From: Thermotogaceae bacterium
GTDB lineage: Bacteria > Thermotogota > Thermotogae > Thermotogales > Thermotogaceae
NCBI GenBank assembly: GCA_021161105.1
Contig: JAGHBG010000103.1
Location: 1 to 15,299 of the forward strand
Direction: 5' to 3'
DNA length: 15,299 nucleotides
The notes under the pieces were generated by a model that was not told where the DNA came from, ran no database searches, and was given only the letters and a program-made list of their open reading frames with translations. Below are positions 6,413-13,951 of the stretch, piece after piece. Each line of letters begins with the position of its first letter. Within the stretch, counting starts at the first letter, position 1. Made by a program: the position numbers and the translations under genes.

Positions 6413-7597
6413 ATGATGAATATAGATCTTAAGAAGTCAAAAGCTGTTACTGGCGCAGCAGCTGTAGCAAACGCAATGAGACAGATAGAACCCCATGTAG
6501 TAGCAGCTTACCCTATCACACCACAAACACCTATCGTTGAGTACTTTGCAAAATTCGTAGCTGATGGAGTTGTAAGAACGGAAATGATTCCTGTAGAATC
6601 TGAACACAGTGCCATGAGTGCTGTTGTCGGTGCAGCTGCGGCTGGTGCAAGAGCAATGACAGCAACCAGTGCAAACGGACTTGCTCTCATGCATGAGATA
6701 GTTTACATAGCTGCGTCATCAAGGCTTCCAATAGTTATGCCTGTTGTTAACAGAGCACTTTCCGGACCAATCAACATCCATTGTGACCATTCAGATGCTA
6801 TGGCAGAGAGAGATTCTGGGTGGATACAGCTTTATGCAGAAACAAACCAAGAAGCTTATGATCTTACAATTCTTGCCATCAAACTGGCTGAACATGAAGA
6901 TGTAAGGCTTCCTGTGATGGTTAACCTTGACGGATTCATCCTTTCTCATGGTGTCGAACCGGTTGAATTTCTGTCTGATGAGGTTGTGAAGGAATTTGTT
7001 GGAAAGCCAAAGAAAGTTTATCCACTTCTTGATACGGAAAATCCTGTTACCTATGGTCCTCTTGATCTTTATGACTATTACTTCGAACACAAAAGACAGC
7101 AGGTGGAAGCAATGGAACACGCTAAAAAGTTATTCCCAAGGGTAGCAGAAGAGTTTGAAAAAATTAGCGGAAGAAAGTATGATTTTGTTGAACCATACAA
7201 ACTCGATGATGCTGAGTATGTTATGGTAGCACTTGGTTCGACAAATTCAACTATTAAATATGTTGTCGACTGGATGAGAGAAGAAGGGTTTAAGGTAGGA
7301 GCCCTTAAGATTTGGATGTTCAGGCCATTCCCGAAGGAAAAGATTCAATACTACCTCAACGGAAGAAAAGCAGTTGTGGTCCTTGATAGAGCCGCTTCCT
7401 TTGGTGCAGAAGCTCCTCTTTATGAAGCTGTAAAATCAGCACTTTATGAAGCTACTATCAGACCAAGGCTCGGTTCCTACGTATATGGACTTGGTGGAAG
7501 AGACATTGTCCCTGAACACATCAGAAAAGCCTTTATGGATGCCATTGAAGGTAATCTTCTTGTTGATGAACAAAGATATCTTGGACTTAGAGAGTGA
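6413..7597 (+). CDS. porA: Pyruvate:ferredoxin oxidoreductase, alpha subunit
   Basis: The alpha subunit (394 aa) forms, with PorB, the thiamine-diphosphate active site. Family features are AAYPITPQTPIVEYF at 31-45, the VESEHSAMSAVVGAAAAGAR block at 61-80 with the conserved Glu that contacts the thiamine cofactor in related enzymes, TATSANGLALMHE at 83-95, and VVNRALSGP at 111-119. That last block includes an arginine in the region that holds the substrate carboxylate in single-chain pyruvate oxidoreductases. The C-terminal half (from about 265) is the usual domain II with VMVALGSTNSTIKY. Two adjacent ATGs (6413 and 6416) could both serve. GAGGAGGTG at 6396-6404 suits either. The stop lies 14 bp before the porB start. 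No damage or odd composition was seen. Confidence 0.95.
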   Translation: MMNIDLKKSKAVTGAAAVANAMRQIEPHVVAAYPITPQTPIVEYFAKFVADGVVRTEMIPVESEHSAMSAVVGAAAAGARAMTATSANGLALMHEIVYIAASSRLPIVMPVVNRALSGPINIHCDHSDAMAERDSGWIQLYAETNQEAYDLTILAIKLAEHEDVRLPVMVNLDGFILSHGVEPVEFLSDEVVKEFVGKPKKVYPLLDTENPVTYGPLDLYDYYFEHKRQQVEAMEHAKKLFPRVAEEFEKISGRKYDFVEPYKLDDAEYVMVALGSTNSTIKYVVDWMREEGFKVGALKIWMFRPFPKEKIQYYLNGRKAVVVLDRAASFGAEAPLYEAVKSALYEATIRPRLGSYVYGLGGRDIVPEHIRKAFMDAIEGNLLVDEQRYLGLRE

Positions 7598-7611
7598 AAG
7601 GAGGGAGAAAT

Positions 7612-8592
7612 ATGCCAGTTAATTACATAGATATGGCAAGAACTTTTAAGAGCAACGCTGAGCAAGTAGGACTTGTACAGGGGCATAGGCTCTGTCCAGG
7701 ATGTGGAGCTCCCGTAGTGGTTAAATTCACACTCATGACAGTAAGAAAACTTGGATTTGAACCAGTAGTAGGCCTTGCAACTGGGTGTCTTGAAGTTTCA
7801 ACAACCATTTATCCTTACACAGCCTGGACAGTTCCGTACATTCATAATGCTTTTGAAAATGTTGCGGCAACGATGAGTGGTGTGGAAACAGCAGCTAAAT
7901 CGCTTAAAAAATTCGGAGAAATGCCAGAAGACAAGAAATTCGCTTTTATAGCATTTGCTGGTGATGGTGGTACATATGATATTGGTATTCAATCTTTGTC
8001 TGGTATGGTAGAAAGAGGGCATAAGGTCCTTTATGTGCTTTACGATAACGAGGGTTACATGAACACAGGAAATCAAAGATCCGGAGGCACTCCAACAGGT
8101 TCCAATACTACAACTGCTCCGGTTGGAAAGGTTATTCCTGGAAAAGTGCAGATAAAGAAGAGTATTGTAGACATAATAGGAGCCCATGAGGGGGTTTATG
8201 CAGCTACTGCTTCAATAAGTGATCCTGCAGACTTTTTTGCAAAGGTGGAAAAGGCTCTTAACTTTGACGGTCCATCTTTCATTGCTGCTTTATCTCCATG
8301 TATAAGATTCTGGAGAATACCCGATGGTGCAGCTAATTCCATATCCAAGCTTGCAGTCGAGACAAAATACTGGCCGCTTTACGAGATAGACAGAGGAGTT
8401 TACAGGATCACAAGAAAACCGAGACAATTTAAACCACTAATAGAATTCTTGAAAGCTCAGGGAAGGTTTAAACCACTACTTTCAAGACCAGACGCTGATA
8501 AAATAGTCAATGCTCTTCAGGAATATGTGGATAAAAGATGGGAAAGACTTTTGGCACTTGAAGAAGCAACAAAAGATAAATATTTGAGGTAA
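7612..8592 (+). CDS. porB: Pyruvate:ferredoxin oxidoreductase, beta subunit
   Basis: The beta subunit (326 aa) binds thiamine diphosphate and the proximal [4Fe-4S] cluster. The thiamine/Mg motif is visible as AGDGGTYDIG (116-125) and YDNEGYMNTGNQ (144-155), with Asp118 and Asn146. Four cysteines that fit the cluster are Cys28 and Cys31 (CPGCG), Cys59 (ATGCLEV) and Cys230 (LSPCIRFW). An upstream in-frame GTG at 7594 overlaps the porA stop, but it lies before the ribosome binding site AAAGGAGGGAG. The ATG at 7612 is therefore preferred, and MPVNYIDMAR is a sensible PorB N-terminus. It is the last gene of the operon and is followed after 25 bp by a strong terminator. Confidence 0.96.
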   Translation: MPVNYIDMARTFKSNAEQVGLVQGHRLCPGCGAPVVVKFTLMTVRKLGFEPVVGLATGCLEVSTTIYPYTAWTVPYIHNAFENVAATMSGVETAAKSLKKFGEMPEDKKFAFIAFAGDGGTYDIGIQSLSGMVERGHKVLYVLYDNEGYMNTGNQRSGGTPTGSNTTTAPVGKVIPGKVQIKKSIVDIIGAHEGVYAATASISDPADFFAKVEKALNFDGPSFIAALSPCIRFWRIPDGAANSISKLAVETKYWPLYEIDRGVYRITRKPRQFKPLIEFLKAQGRFKPLLSRPDADKIVNALQEYVDKRWERLLALEEATKDKYLR

Positions 8593-8617
8593 TTTTTAGC
8601 AAGATAACAAGCAGTTC

Positions 8618-8650
8618 ATCCCCCTGCCAATTGCAGGGGGATTTATTGTA
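8618..8650 (+). terminator. Intrinsic terminator of the por operon
   Basis: The arms ATCCCCCTGC (8618-8627) and GCAGGGGGAT (8633-8642) form a perfect 10-bp stem around the loop CAATT. It is followed by TTATTGTATAATATT. The T tract is interrupted, but the stem is long and GC-rich. It is placed 26 bp after the porB stop and directly before the next operon. Confidence 0.85.
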
Positions 8651-8654
8651 TAAT
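8649..8654 (+). promoter_or_regulatory. Candidate -10 element for the polysaccharide-export operon
   Basis: A perfect TATAAT lies 39 bp before the TTG start at 8693, right behind the por terminator. The best -35 is CTGCCA (8624-8629, 4 of 6 consensus bases), with a long 19-bp spacing and lying inside the terminator stem, so it is weak. Expected transcription start is near 8661. Confidence 0.4.
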
Positions 8655-8675
8655 ATTGCTTGTGCTTCTAACAAC

Positions 8676-8685
8676 GGAGGAGGTG
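8676..8685 (+). promoter_or_regulatory. Ribosome binding site that sets a TTG start
   Basis: GGAGGAGGTG lies 7 bp before TTG at 8693. No ATG or GTG is at the right distance, so the Wzz-like gene most likely begins with the rare TTG codon. Confidence 0.8.
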
Positions 8686-8692
8686 CAAAGGT

Positions 8693-10540
8693 TTGGAATT
8701 AACGTTATCGGATATTATACGGATATTTAAAAGATGGCAGTTGCTATTTTGGATAGTAACCATAGGAGTTGCTATTTTAACAGTTGGTGTATACAAAATA
8801 CTCCCAAAAGAGTACGAAGCTTCTGCAGTGCTTAAAGTTGAAGGGACATCTGGGACATCTTTAGGAAGCTTGGGGGCATTGGTAGGAGTCAGCGGAGGTG
8901 GTGGAAAAGTTGACGACTATATTGAAATGCTAAAAAGTCAAACTGTGCTTGAAAATGCAGTTAAAAAGTTAGATCTTGTTTCTGTGTTCTTTGAAGAAAA
9001 AGATATTAAAAAGTTAAAAGAAATAGGTTATGATGATAATGACCTTGTTATGTTAGCAGCCAATGCATTATCCGAGAATTTGGATGTATCAACTTTAGGA
9101 AAATCATCTTTAATTTCTGTTTCTTTCAAGCACAAAGACCCTGAGCTTTCTTATAAAGTCGTTAACGGTATAATTGAAGAATTCCTCGAGCTTGTAAAAA
9201 GGACCAGTCTTCAATCTATCTCAAAAAAGAAAGAATTTTTACTCGACAGGATTTCACAATACGAAAAAAGTCTCCAGGATGAACTGCAAAAATATGTCAA
9301 GTTTCAAAAGGAGCATGGCATAGTATCTCTCCAGGATGAACTGGCTGTTAGGGCTGAACTTTTTAATAGGCTCCGGATGGAATATCTGAAATCTCTCCTA
9401 ATAACGAAGAACCTGTCAAAAGATAATGCGTTGCCTGAAGATGAACTGTCATACTTTCAAGGTGCTACAGAAGAGGTCTTGGGACAATTAATAAACCAGT
9501 TAGTGTCCCTGGAAAATCAACTAGTTGCTTTGAAAGCTATGTATTCTGAAGACAATATCAATGTAGTTTCTTTAAAACTTCAAATAGACGATTTGAAAAA
9601 AAGAATAAACGCTCTTAAATTGGGCAAGACAGATGATACTAAAGACCTTATGAGCCTTTATAAAGAGGACATGAATAGATTTTTAGATGTTGAACCCGAA
9701 TATTATTTTATACAATCAAGACTCGACCTTCTTAAGAATATGACCACATTTACATGGCAACAGTATATACAGGTAGCACTTTCTGAACTTTCAATGGTAT
9801 CTCCGGTTTCAATTGTTTCAAAGGCAAAACTCACGCATATCCCAAAAACTCTATCTACAAAGCTTGTTGGAGCTATAGGTGGAGCGCTTGGAATATTTCT
9901 TGGCATATTGGTTGTATTTTGGAGAGAGACTTCTTCTAAATTTATAACTGACCATATTATATATTCTTCAGAAAGAAGCATTTCGAATTATCATGTAGTA
10001 AGAATGAGAAATTTAGAGAAGGATTTCAAAAAACTTACTACAAAACTTTTGGATCTTGATGGCATAGTCTTGATTACCAGTCCCAACGATAATGATGGAA
10101 AAACCGCGGCTGCGGAACATATATCCAGGTATTTGAGCAAACTCGGCAAGAAGGTCTTGCTAATAGATGCCGATTCACTGAAAAAAACTTTGACTAGTAA
10201 GTATAACTTGCTTTCATCGGAAGGTTTTTCGGATAGCTCCTTAAAACCTTTCAAGATTGATGGAATAGATTTTATACCTTCTGGGAAATCCAGAGATATT
10301 CCGGTAATTGATTTTGAGAGGTTGAATGCTTTGAAAGAGCGTTACGATATAGTTTTAATAGATTCTGTGGATTATGAATCAGATCCTTTAACCTTGGCTA
10401 AGTTAGATAGCATAAGCGAAAAGATCATTGTGATAATCGCAGAAATGAATTCCGAGAAAATCCTGGCTGATGAGCTTTTATCCAATGTGAAAAGTAAATT
10501 ACATACAGTAATATTCAACAAAGTGAGGTGGATTTCATGA
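8693..10540 (+). CDS. Wzz-like polysaccharide co-polymerase with a degenerate BY-kinase-type domain
   Basis: A 615-aa inner-membrane protein of the polysaccharide co-polymerase 2a type, which sets chain length and couples synthesis to export. TM1 is about residues 17-36, and the Wzz N-terminal block LPKEYEASAVLKVE is at 37-50. A long periplasmic part with coiled-coil character spans about 165-345, and TM2 about 390-409 after HIPKTLSTK. The cytoplasmic part (440-615) has the bacterial tyrosine-kinase fold: Walker A' VLLIDAD (488-494) and Walker B-like IVLIDS (553-558). The Walker A loop reads SPNDNDGKT (463-471); the usual P-G-E-G-K-S/T glycines are reduced to GK. There is no C-terminal tyrosine cluster (the end is KVRWIS), so ATP turnover and autophosphorylation may be lost. 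The TTG start is fixed by GGAGGAGGTG. The stop overlaps the ATG of the SLBB gene by 4 bp. Confidence 0.85.
   Translation: MELTLSDIIRIFKRWQLLFWIVTIGVAILTVGVYKILPKEYEASAVLKVEGTSGTSLGSLGALVGVSGGGGKVDDYIEMLKSQTVLENAVKKLDLVSVFFEEKDIKKLKEIGYDDNDLVMLAANALSENLDVSTLGKSSLISVSFKHKDPELSYKVVNGIIEEFLELVKRTSLQSISKKKEFLLDRISQYEKSLQDELQKYVKFQKEHGIVSLQDELAVRAELFNRLRMEYLKSLLITKNLSKDNALPEDELSYFQGATEEVLGQLINQLVSLENQLVALKAMYSEDNINVVSLKLQIDDLKKRINALKLGKTDDTKDLMSLYKEDMNRFLDVEPEYYFIQSRLDLLKNMTTFTWQQYIQVALSELSMVSPVSIVSKAKLTHIPKTLSTKLVGAIGGALGIFLGILVVFWRETSSKFITDHIIYSSERSISNYHVVRMRNLEKDFKKLTTKLLDLDGIVLITSPNDNDGKTAAAEHISRYLSKLGKKVLLIDADSLKKTLTSKYNLLSSEGFSDSSLKPFKIDGIDFIPSGKSRDIPVIDFERLNALKERYDIVLIDSVDYESDPLTLAKLDSISEKIIVIIAEMNSEKILADELLSNVKSKLHTVIFNKVRWIS
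9271..9343 (+). repeat. 16-bp direct repeat within the Wzz-like gene
   Basis: TCTCCAGGATGAACTG occurs at 9271-9286 and again at 9328-9343, 57 bp (19 codons) apart and in frame. Both copies encode LQDEL in the coiled-coil part. It may be a trace of a small internal duplication or chance similarity. Confidence 0.6.
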
Positions 10541-13500
10541 AAAGATTATTTATTACGATTTTAATAATTCTTTCCTTATCTTTAGCGTTGGCGTATAAAT
10601 TGAAACCGGGTGATATTATTTCAGTTAACATTTACACCTCTACAGGTCAAATTGTAGCTCAGAGCGTTAAAGTAAATGTGGAAGGTTATGCTGCTCTCCC
10701 CTACGTTGGAAGAAAATATGTAGCAGGATTAACTATAGAAGATGTGCAAGAAATGGTTGAGAAGGCGGCAAGTTCATTCCTTCCATCTGCTGTTATATCC
10801 GTATCTCTTGAAAAGCCAAAACCAGAGTATGTTATATTTGAAGGAGCTATCAATAGGTCCATAGATATATCTGAGTTTACTGAAAGCGAAAGGAAATTGA
10901 TATTTCTGCTTGGACTTGCTGGAAAAGGCCCTGGAGTGTATTCTCTGACAGGTCCGGAAATTGTTAAAATAATAAGAGATGGCAGATTAATTGAAGTCAA
11001 TGTAAAGAAATATTTTGAAACTGCTGATGAGAAATATAACCCTGCTGTAAAGCCCGGTGACCTCATATATGTACCGCGTCCTCAAACTGTTGGAATATTT
11101 GGAAGTCTGGTGAGATCAGGTTCCTATCAAATTGAATACGGCACTACGCTCTTACAGTTCCTCTCCAAAGCAGGCGCAGATATAGACCCCCAGAAAGTGA
11201 AGGAAATAAGATTATATCGGGAAGGAGATATAATAACAATTTCTCCAGCTGATTCCAAAAAACTTAAAATGCTTTTAAAAGACGGTGATATAGTTTATGT
11301 TGTTCCATATAAAGCAATTAATATATTCATAATCGGAGAAATTTCTGCAAAGCTTACCGTTTCTGAATACACAAAGCCTACTTTAAAGAAAGTTGTCTCA
11401 GAAGCAGAGATCAATTTTATTCCTGGACAATCTATAATTATAACCCTGATAAGAGATGGAGAAAAAGAGGAATATGTAGTTGATAATCCGGAAAGACTGC
11501 CAGATTTGCCACTGAGAGATGGAGACATAATTTCTGTTTACAGAGAAAATGCTGTGAAGGTTTATGTTAATGTGGAAAAAGGAAGTGGTGGAGTTACAAC
11601 GTTCAATTACCTTGAAACTCCTTCTTTGAAATCCCTTATTTATAAATTGGGAATTTCTAATAGAAATTACGGAATATTTATCACAAGAGAGTCAACAAAA
11701 GTATATTTCACGGTAGGCGAGATATTAGACAATAAAGAAGATTTTATACTTAAAGATTGGGATTATATCTATATAACACCTTATGCTTATGGGAAAATTC
11801 ATCTTCTTGGAACACACTCAGGTGATATTGGGCTTATAAAACCTCATGAGACGTTAAGGGAGTTGATCCTGAGGTTGAATCTGATAAAAGATTATGACGA
11901 AGTTTCAAAAATAGAAGTTTTAAGAGGCAGCCGAGTATTTAACTTCACACCTGAGGAGGCTTTAGACATAAATAACAACTTTGAGATAAAAGATGAGGAC
12001 ATAATCCGAATTGTGCCAGCAAGAACTAGGATGATTTATGTCATTGGTGATATAAGTAAAGTGGTGACATTTGCACCGACAGAAGAAATAAACAAAAATA
12101 CGTTTTTATCAAAACTTGGGCTGAAGCTTGAGGAAATAAAAGAAATCAAGGGTGAAGTAAAAGAGGGATCAGTTGTTGAAGTTTATATAAAAAAGCCAAT
12201 CAGAGTTTATGTGAATGCAGAAGGAGGCAAAGGTGGAATAACAACCTTTAGCTATCTTGAAACTCCATCGCTTAAATCTCTTTTATACAAGATAGGAATT
12301 TCCAACATAAATTATGGGATATTTGTAACACGAGATTCATCAACTGTTTATTTTACAGTTGAAGATGTTATAAGCAACAAAAATAATTTCATATTAAAGG
12401 ATTGGGATTATATTTACATAACTCCATACGCTTTCGGAAGGGTTAAACTTTTAGGTCCAAAATCCGGTGATGTTGGACTTTTGAAACCCAATGAAACGAT
12501 CAGAGAGCTTGCAATGAGAGTAAAGCTTATAATGGACTTTGATGATGTTGACAGGATAGATGTAATAAGAAACGACAAAGTTGTTAAAGAATTTACTCCA
12601 GAAGAATTGTTAAATACAAATAATGACTTTGTGCTTAAAGATAAGGATATTGTCAGAGTTATTCCAGCAAGAACCAGAGTTATATATGTTCTTGGTGATA
12701 TGACTACAATAGTTACGTTTTCTCCACTTGAGGAGATTAATAAAGAAACATTTATAGCAAAACTGGGGTTAAGAGCTGATCAGGTGAGAAGTATAGAAGG
12801 TGAACTTAAAGATAAAGCGGTTGTGCGGATAAAGATAAAAAGGCCAATAAGAGTGTATGTGTATGGTACTGTAATTGGTGGAAGGACTGTAAACTTTTCG
12901 TGGGAAGAAGATCATACACTAAGGACTCTATTTTCAAAAACAGGCACGCTGCCGAGAAAGGATAAAGAAGAGGAGTTTCAAATAGATGTCTATAGAAATG
13001 GTAAATTGGTTTACAGCAAAGCAGCTAACATATTGGATGTACCAGACCTTGATTTTGAGTTAGAAGACAACGATTATGTTAAGATAAACTACAACGAAAT
13101 AAGGATAACAGTCATGGGAAGATCCATAAACCAGGGTTTGTTCTATGTTCCAAAAGATTCTTCTTTAGAATACTTCATTATGAAAATAGGTGGTGTTAGT
13201 TCCAACACATCTCATCTAAAGATTTTCAGAGATGGTAAAACTTACGAGTTTAATCTAAGCATAGGAAACATCCCAGAGTTTAACCTTGAAGATGGGGATG
13301 TCCTTCTGTTTGCAAGTTCCAATGACAGTTTTGTCTATGCAATTGGTGATGTGACTCATCCAGGAAGTGTATATACAGGTGGAATACCTATGAGTGTAAT
13401 CAATGTGTTGAATCTTGCTGGCGGGCTGGATAGATGGGAAAACAAACGAAGCATTAGGATCATAAGATCTAACGGAAAAGTTGAAGAATATGAGCTTGAC

Positions 13501-13914
13501 ATTGAAAAACTATCAAACATCTTTGTGAATGGAGGAGATGTAGTGTTTGTAGAACCCAGTTCTTACAACAGGATTTTTGTTCTTGGAGCCGTTAATAATC
13601 CAAGGGTGGTTTTTATTGACAAAAAAACTACAGCTGTAGATGCTATAATGCAAGCCGGGGGATTTTCCTCTACAGCTGTTAAGGATAAAGTTTACATCTT
13701 TCGTGGTGGAACAAATGGGCCTATAGAGATTTACGACTTATCCTGGATTGAGAAAGGCAAATCAGGGAAAAATCCCTACTTAGAGCCAGGAGATATTATA
13801 TATATCCCAGATAGTCCGATGGTATCTATCACAACTATGATTGGGTATATCAATACGATGATATCGTTTATCAATAATTCTATGACGCTATACAACAATA
13901 TAGTTGGCAAGTAA
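10537..13914 (+). CDS. Giant Poly_export/SLBB-repeat polysaccharide export protein
   Basis: A 1125-aa secreted protein starting with the signal peptide MKRLFITILIILSLSLALA, probably cut before YKLKPGD. It has no lipobox and I saw no cysteine, unlike lipoprotein Wza. The Poly_export (Wza N-terminal) domain covers about 20-95: KLKPGDIISVNIY, later GYAALPYVG. Then come about 13 SLBB-like units of 55-85 residues to about 1094, each ending in a D/PGD-hydrophobic motif such as VKPGDLIYVP, LKDGDIVYVVP or LEPGDIIYIP. A block of three units is duplicated in tandem (about 340-554 and 555-770). The last 31 residues form a neutral amphipathic helix. Wza-type exporters are about 380 aa, so this is roughly three times longer. 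I chose the ATG at 10537 (GTGAGGTGG upstream, 4-bp overlap with the Wzz-like stop) over an in-frame GTG at 10528. A periplasm-spanning channel is inferred. Confidence 0.9.
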   Translation: MKRLFITILIILSLSLALAYKLKPGDIISVNIYTSTGQIVAQSVKVNVEGYAALPYVGRKYVAGLTIEDVQEMVEKAASSFLPSAVISVSLEKPKPEYVIFEGAINRSIDISEFTESERKLIFLLGLAGKGPGVYSLTGPEIVKIIRDGRLIEVNVKKYFETADEKYNPAVKPGDLIYVPRPQTVGIFGSLVRSGSYQIEYGTTLLQFLSKAGADIDPQKVKEIRLYREGDIITISPADSKKLKMLLKDGDIVYVVPYKAINIFIIGEISAKLTVSEYTKPTLKKVVSEAEINFIPGQSIIITLIRDGEKEEYVVDNPERLPDLPLRDGDIISVYRENAVKVYVNVEKGSGGVTTFNYLETPSLKSLIYKLGISNRNYGIFITRESTKVYFTVGEILDNKEDFILKDWDYIYITPYAYGKIHLLGTHSGDIGLIKPHETLRELILRLNLIKDYDEVSKIEVLRGSRVFNFTPEEALDINNNFEIKDEDIIRIVPARTRMIYVIGDISKVVTFAPTEEINKNTFLSKLGLKLEEIKEIKGEVKEGSVVEVYIKKPIRVYVNAEGGKGGITTFSYLETPSLKSLLYKIGISNINYGIFVTRDSSTVYFTVEDVISNKNNFILKDWDYIYITPYAFGRVKLLGPKSGDVGLLKPNETIRELAMRVKLIMDFDDVDRIDVIRNDKVVKEFTPEELLNTNNDFVLKDKDIVRVIPARTRVIYVLGDMTTIVTFSPLEEINKETFIAKLGLRADQVRSIEGELKDKAVVRIKIKRPIRVYVYGTVIGGRTVNFSWEEDHTLRTLFSKTGTLPRKDKEEEFQIDVYRNGKLVYSKAANILDVPDLDFELEDNDYVKINYNEIRITVMGRSINQGLFYVPKDSSLEYFIMKIGGVSSNTSHLKIFRDGKTYEFNLSIGNIPEFNLEDGDVLLFASSNDSFVYAIGDVTHPGSVYTGGIPMSVINVLNLAGGLDRWENKRSIRIIRSNGKVEEYELDIEKLSNIFVNGGDVVFVEPSSYNRIFVLGAVNNPRVVFIDKKTTAVDAIMQAGGFSSTAVKDKVYIFRGGTNGPIEIYDLSWIEKGKSGKNPYLEPGDIIYIPDSPMVSITTMIGYINTMISFINNSMTLYNNIVGK
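11554..12198 (+). repeat. Tandem duplication in the SLBB gene, copy 1
   Basis: This 645-bp in-frame unit (215 aa) encodes two full SLBB-like modules and one short one. It begins VKVYVNVEKGSGGVTTF and contains YLETPSLKSL, LKDWDYIYITPYA and IVPARTR. It is directly followed by copy 2, with roughly 60% amino-acid identity by eye. Confidence 0.85.
12199..12846 (+). repeat. Tandem duplication in the SLBB gene, copy 2
   Basis: A 648-bp unit (216 aa) beginning IRVYVNAEGGKGGITTF and containing YLETPSLKSL, LKDWDYIYITPYA and VIPARTR at the same positions, with one extra residue near the VVKEFTPEE segment. The next module begins IRVYVYG, so it is probably a more diverged relative of the first module. 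Confidence 0.85.
13819..13911 (+). other. Neutral amphipathic C-terminal helix of the SLBB protein
   Basis: The last 31 residues start MVSITTMIGYINTMISF. Hydrophobic residues fall at 1, 4, 8, 11, 15, 18, 22, 25 and 29, an unbroken 3-4 spacing. The other face is Ser, Thr and Asn. There is no charged residue except the final Lys. In Wza the C-terminal amphipathic helices of eight subunits make the outer-membrane pore. The same role here is inference. Confidence 0.6.
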
Positions 13915-13951
13915 CAGTGGCAACTAATCAATTAAGAGGAAGTGCTATTCA

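Noticed and set aside
7594..7611. GTG at 7594 as porB start
   Set aside because: AAAGGAGGGAG lies between it and the ATG at 7612, which is the properly spaced start.
13628..13679. Palindrome CTACAGCTGTAG and a second CTACAGCTGT 42 bp later
   Set aside because: Both lie inside conserved SLBB coding sequence and code for similar Thr-Ala-Val stretches. Nothing indicates an operator or a mobile-element end.
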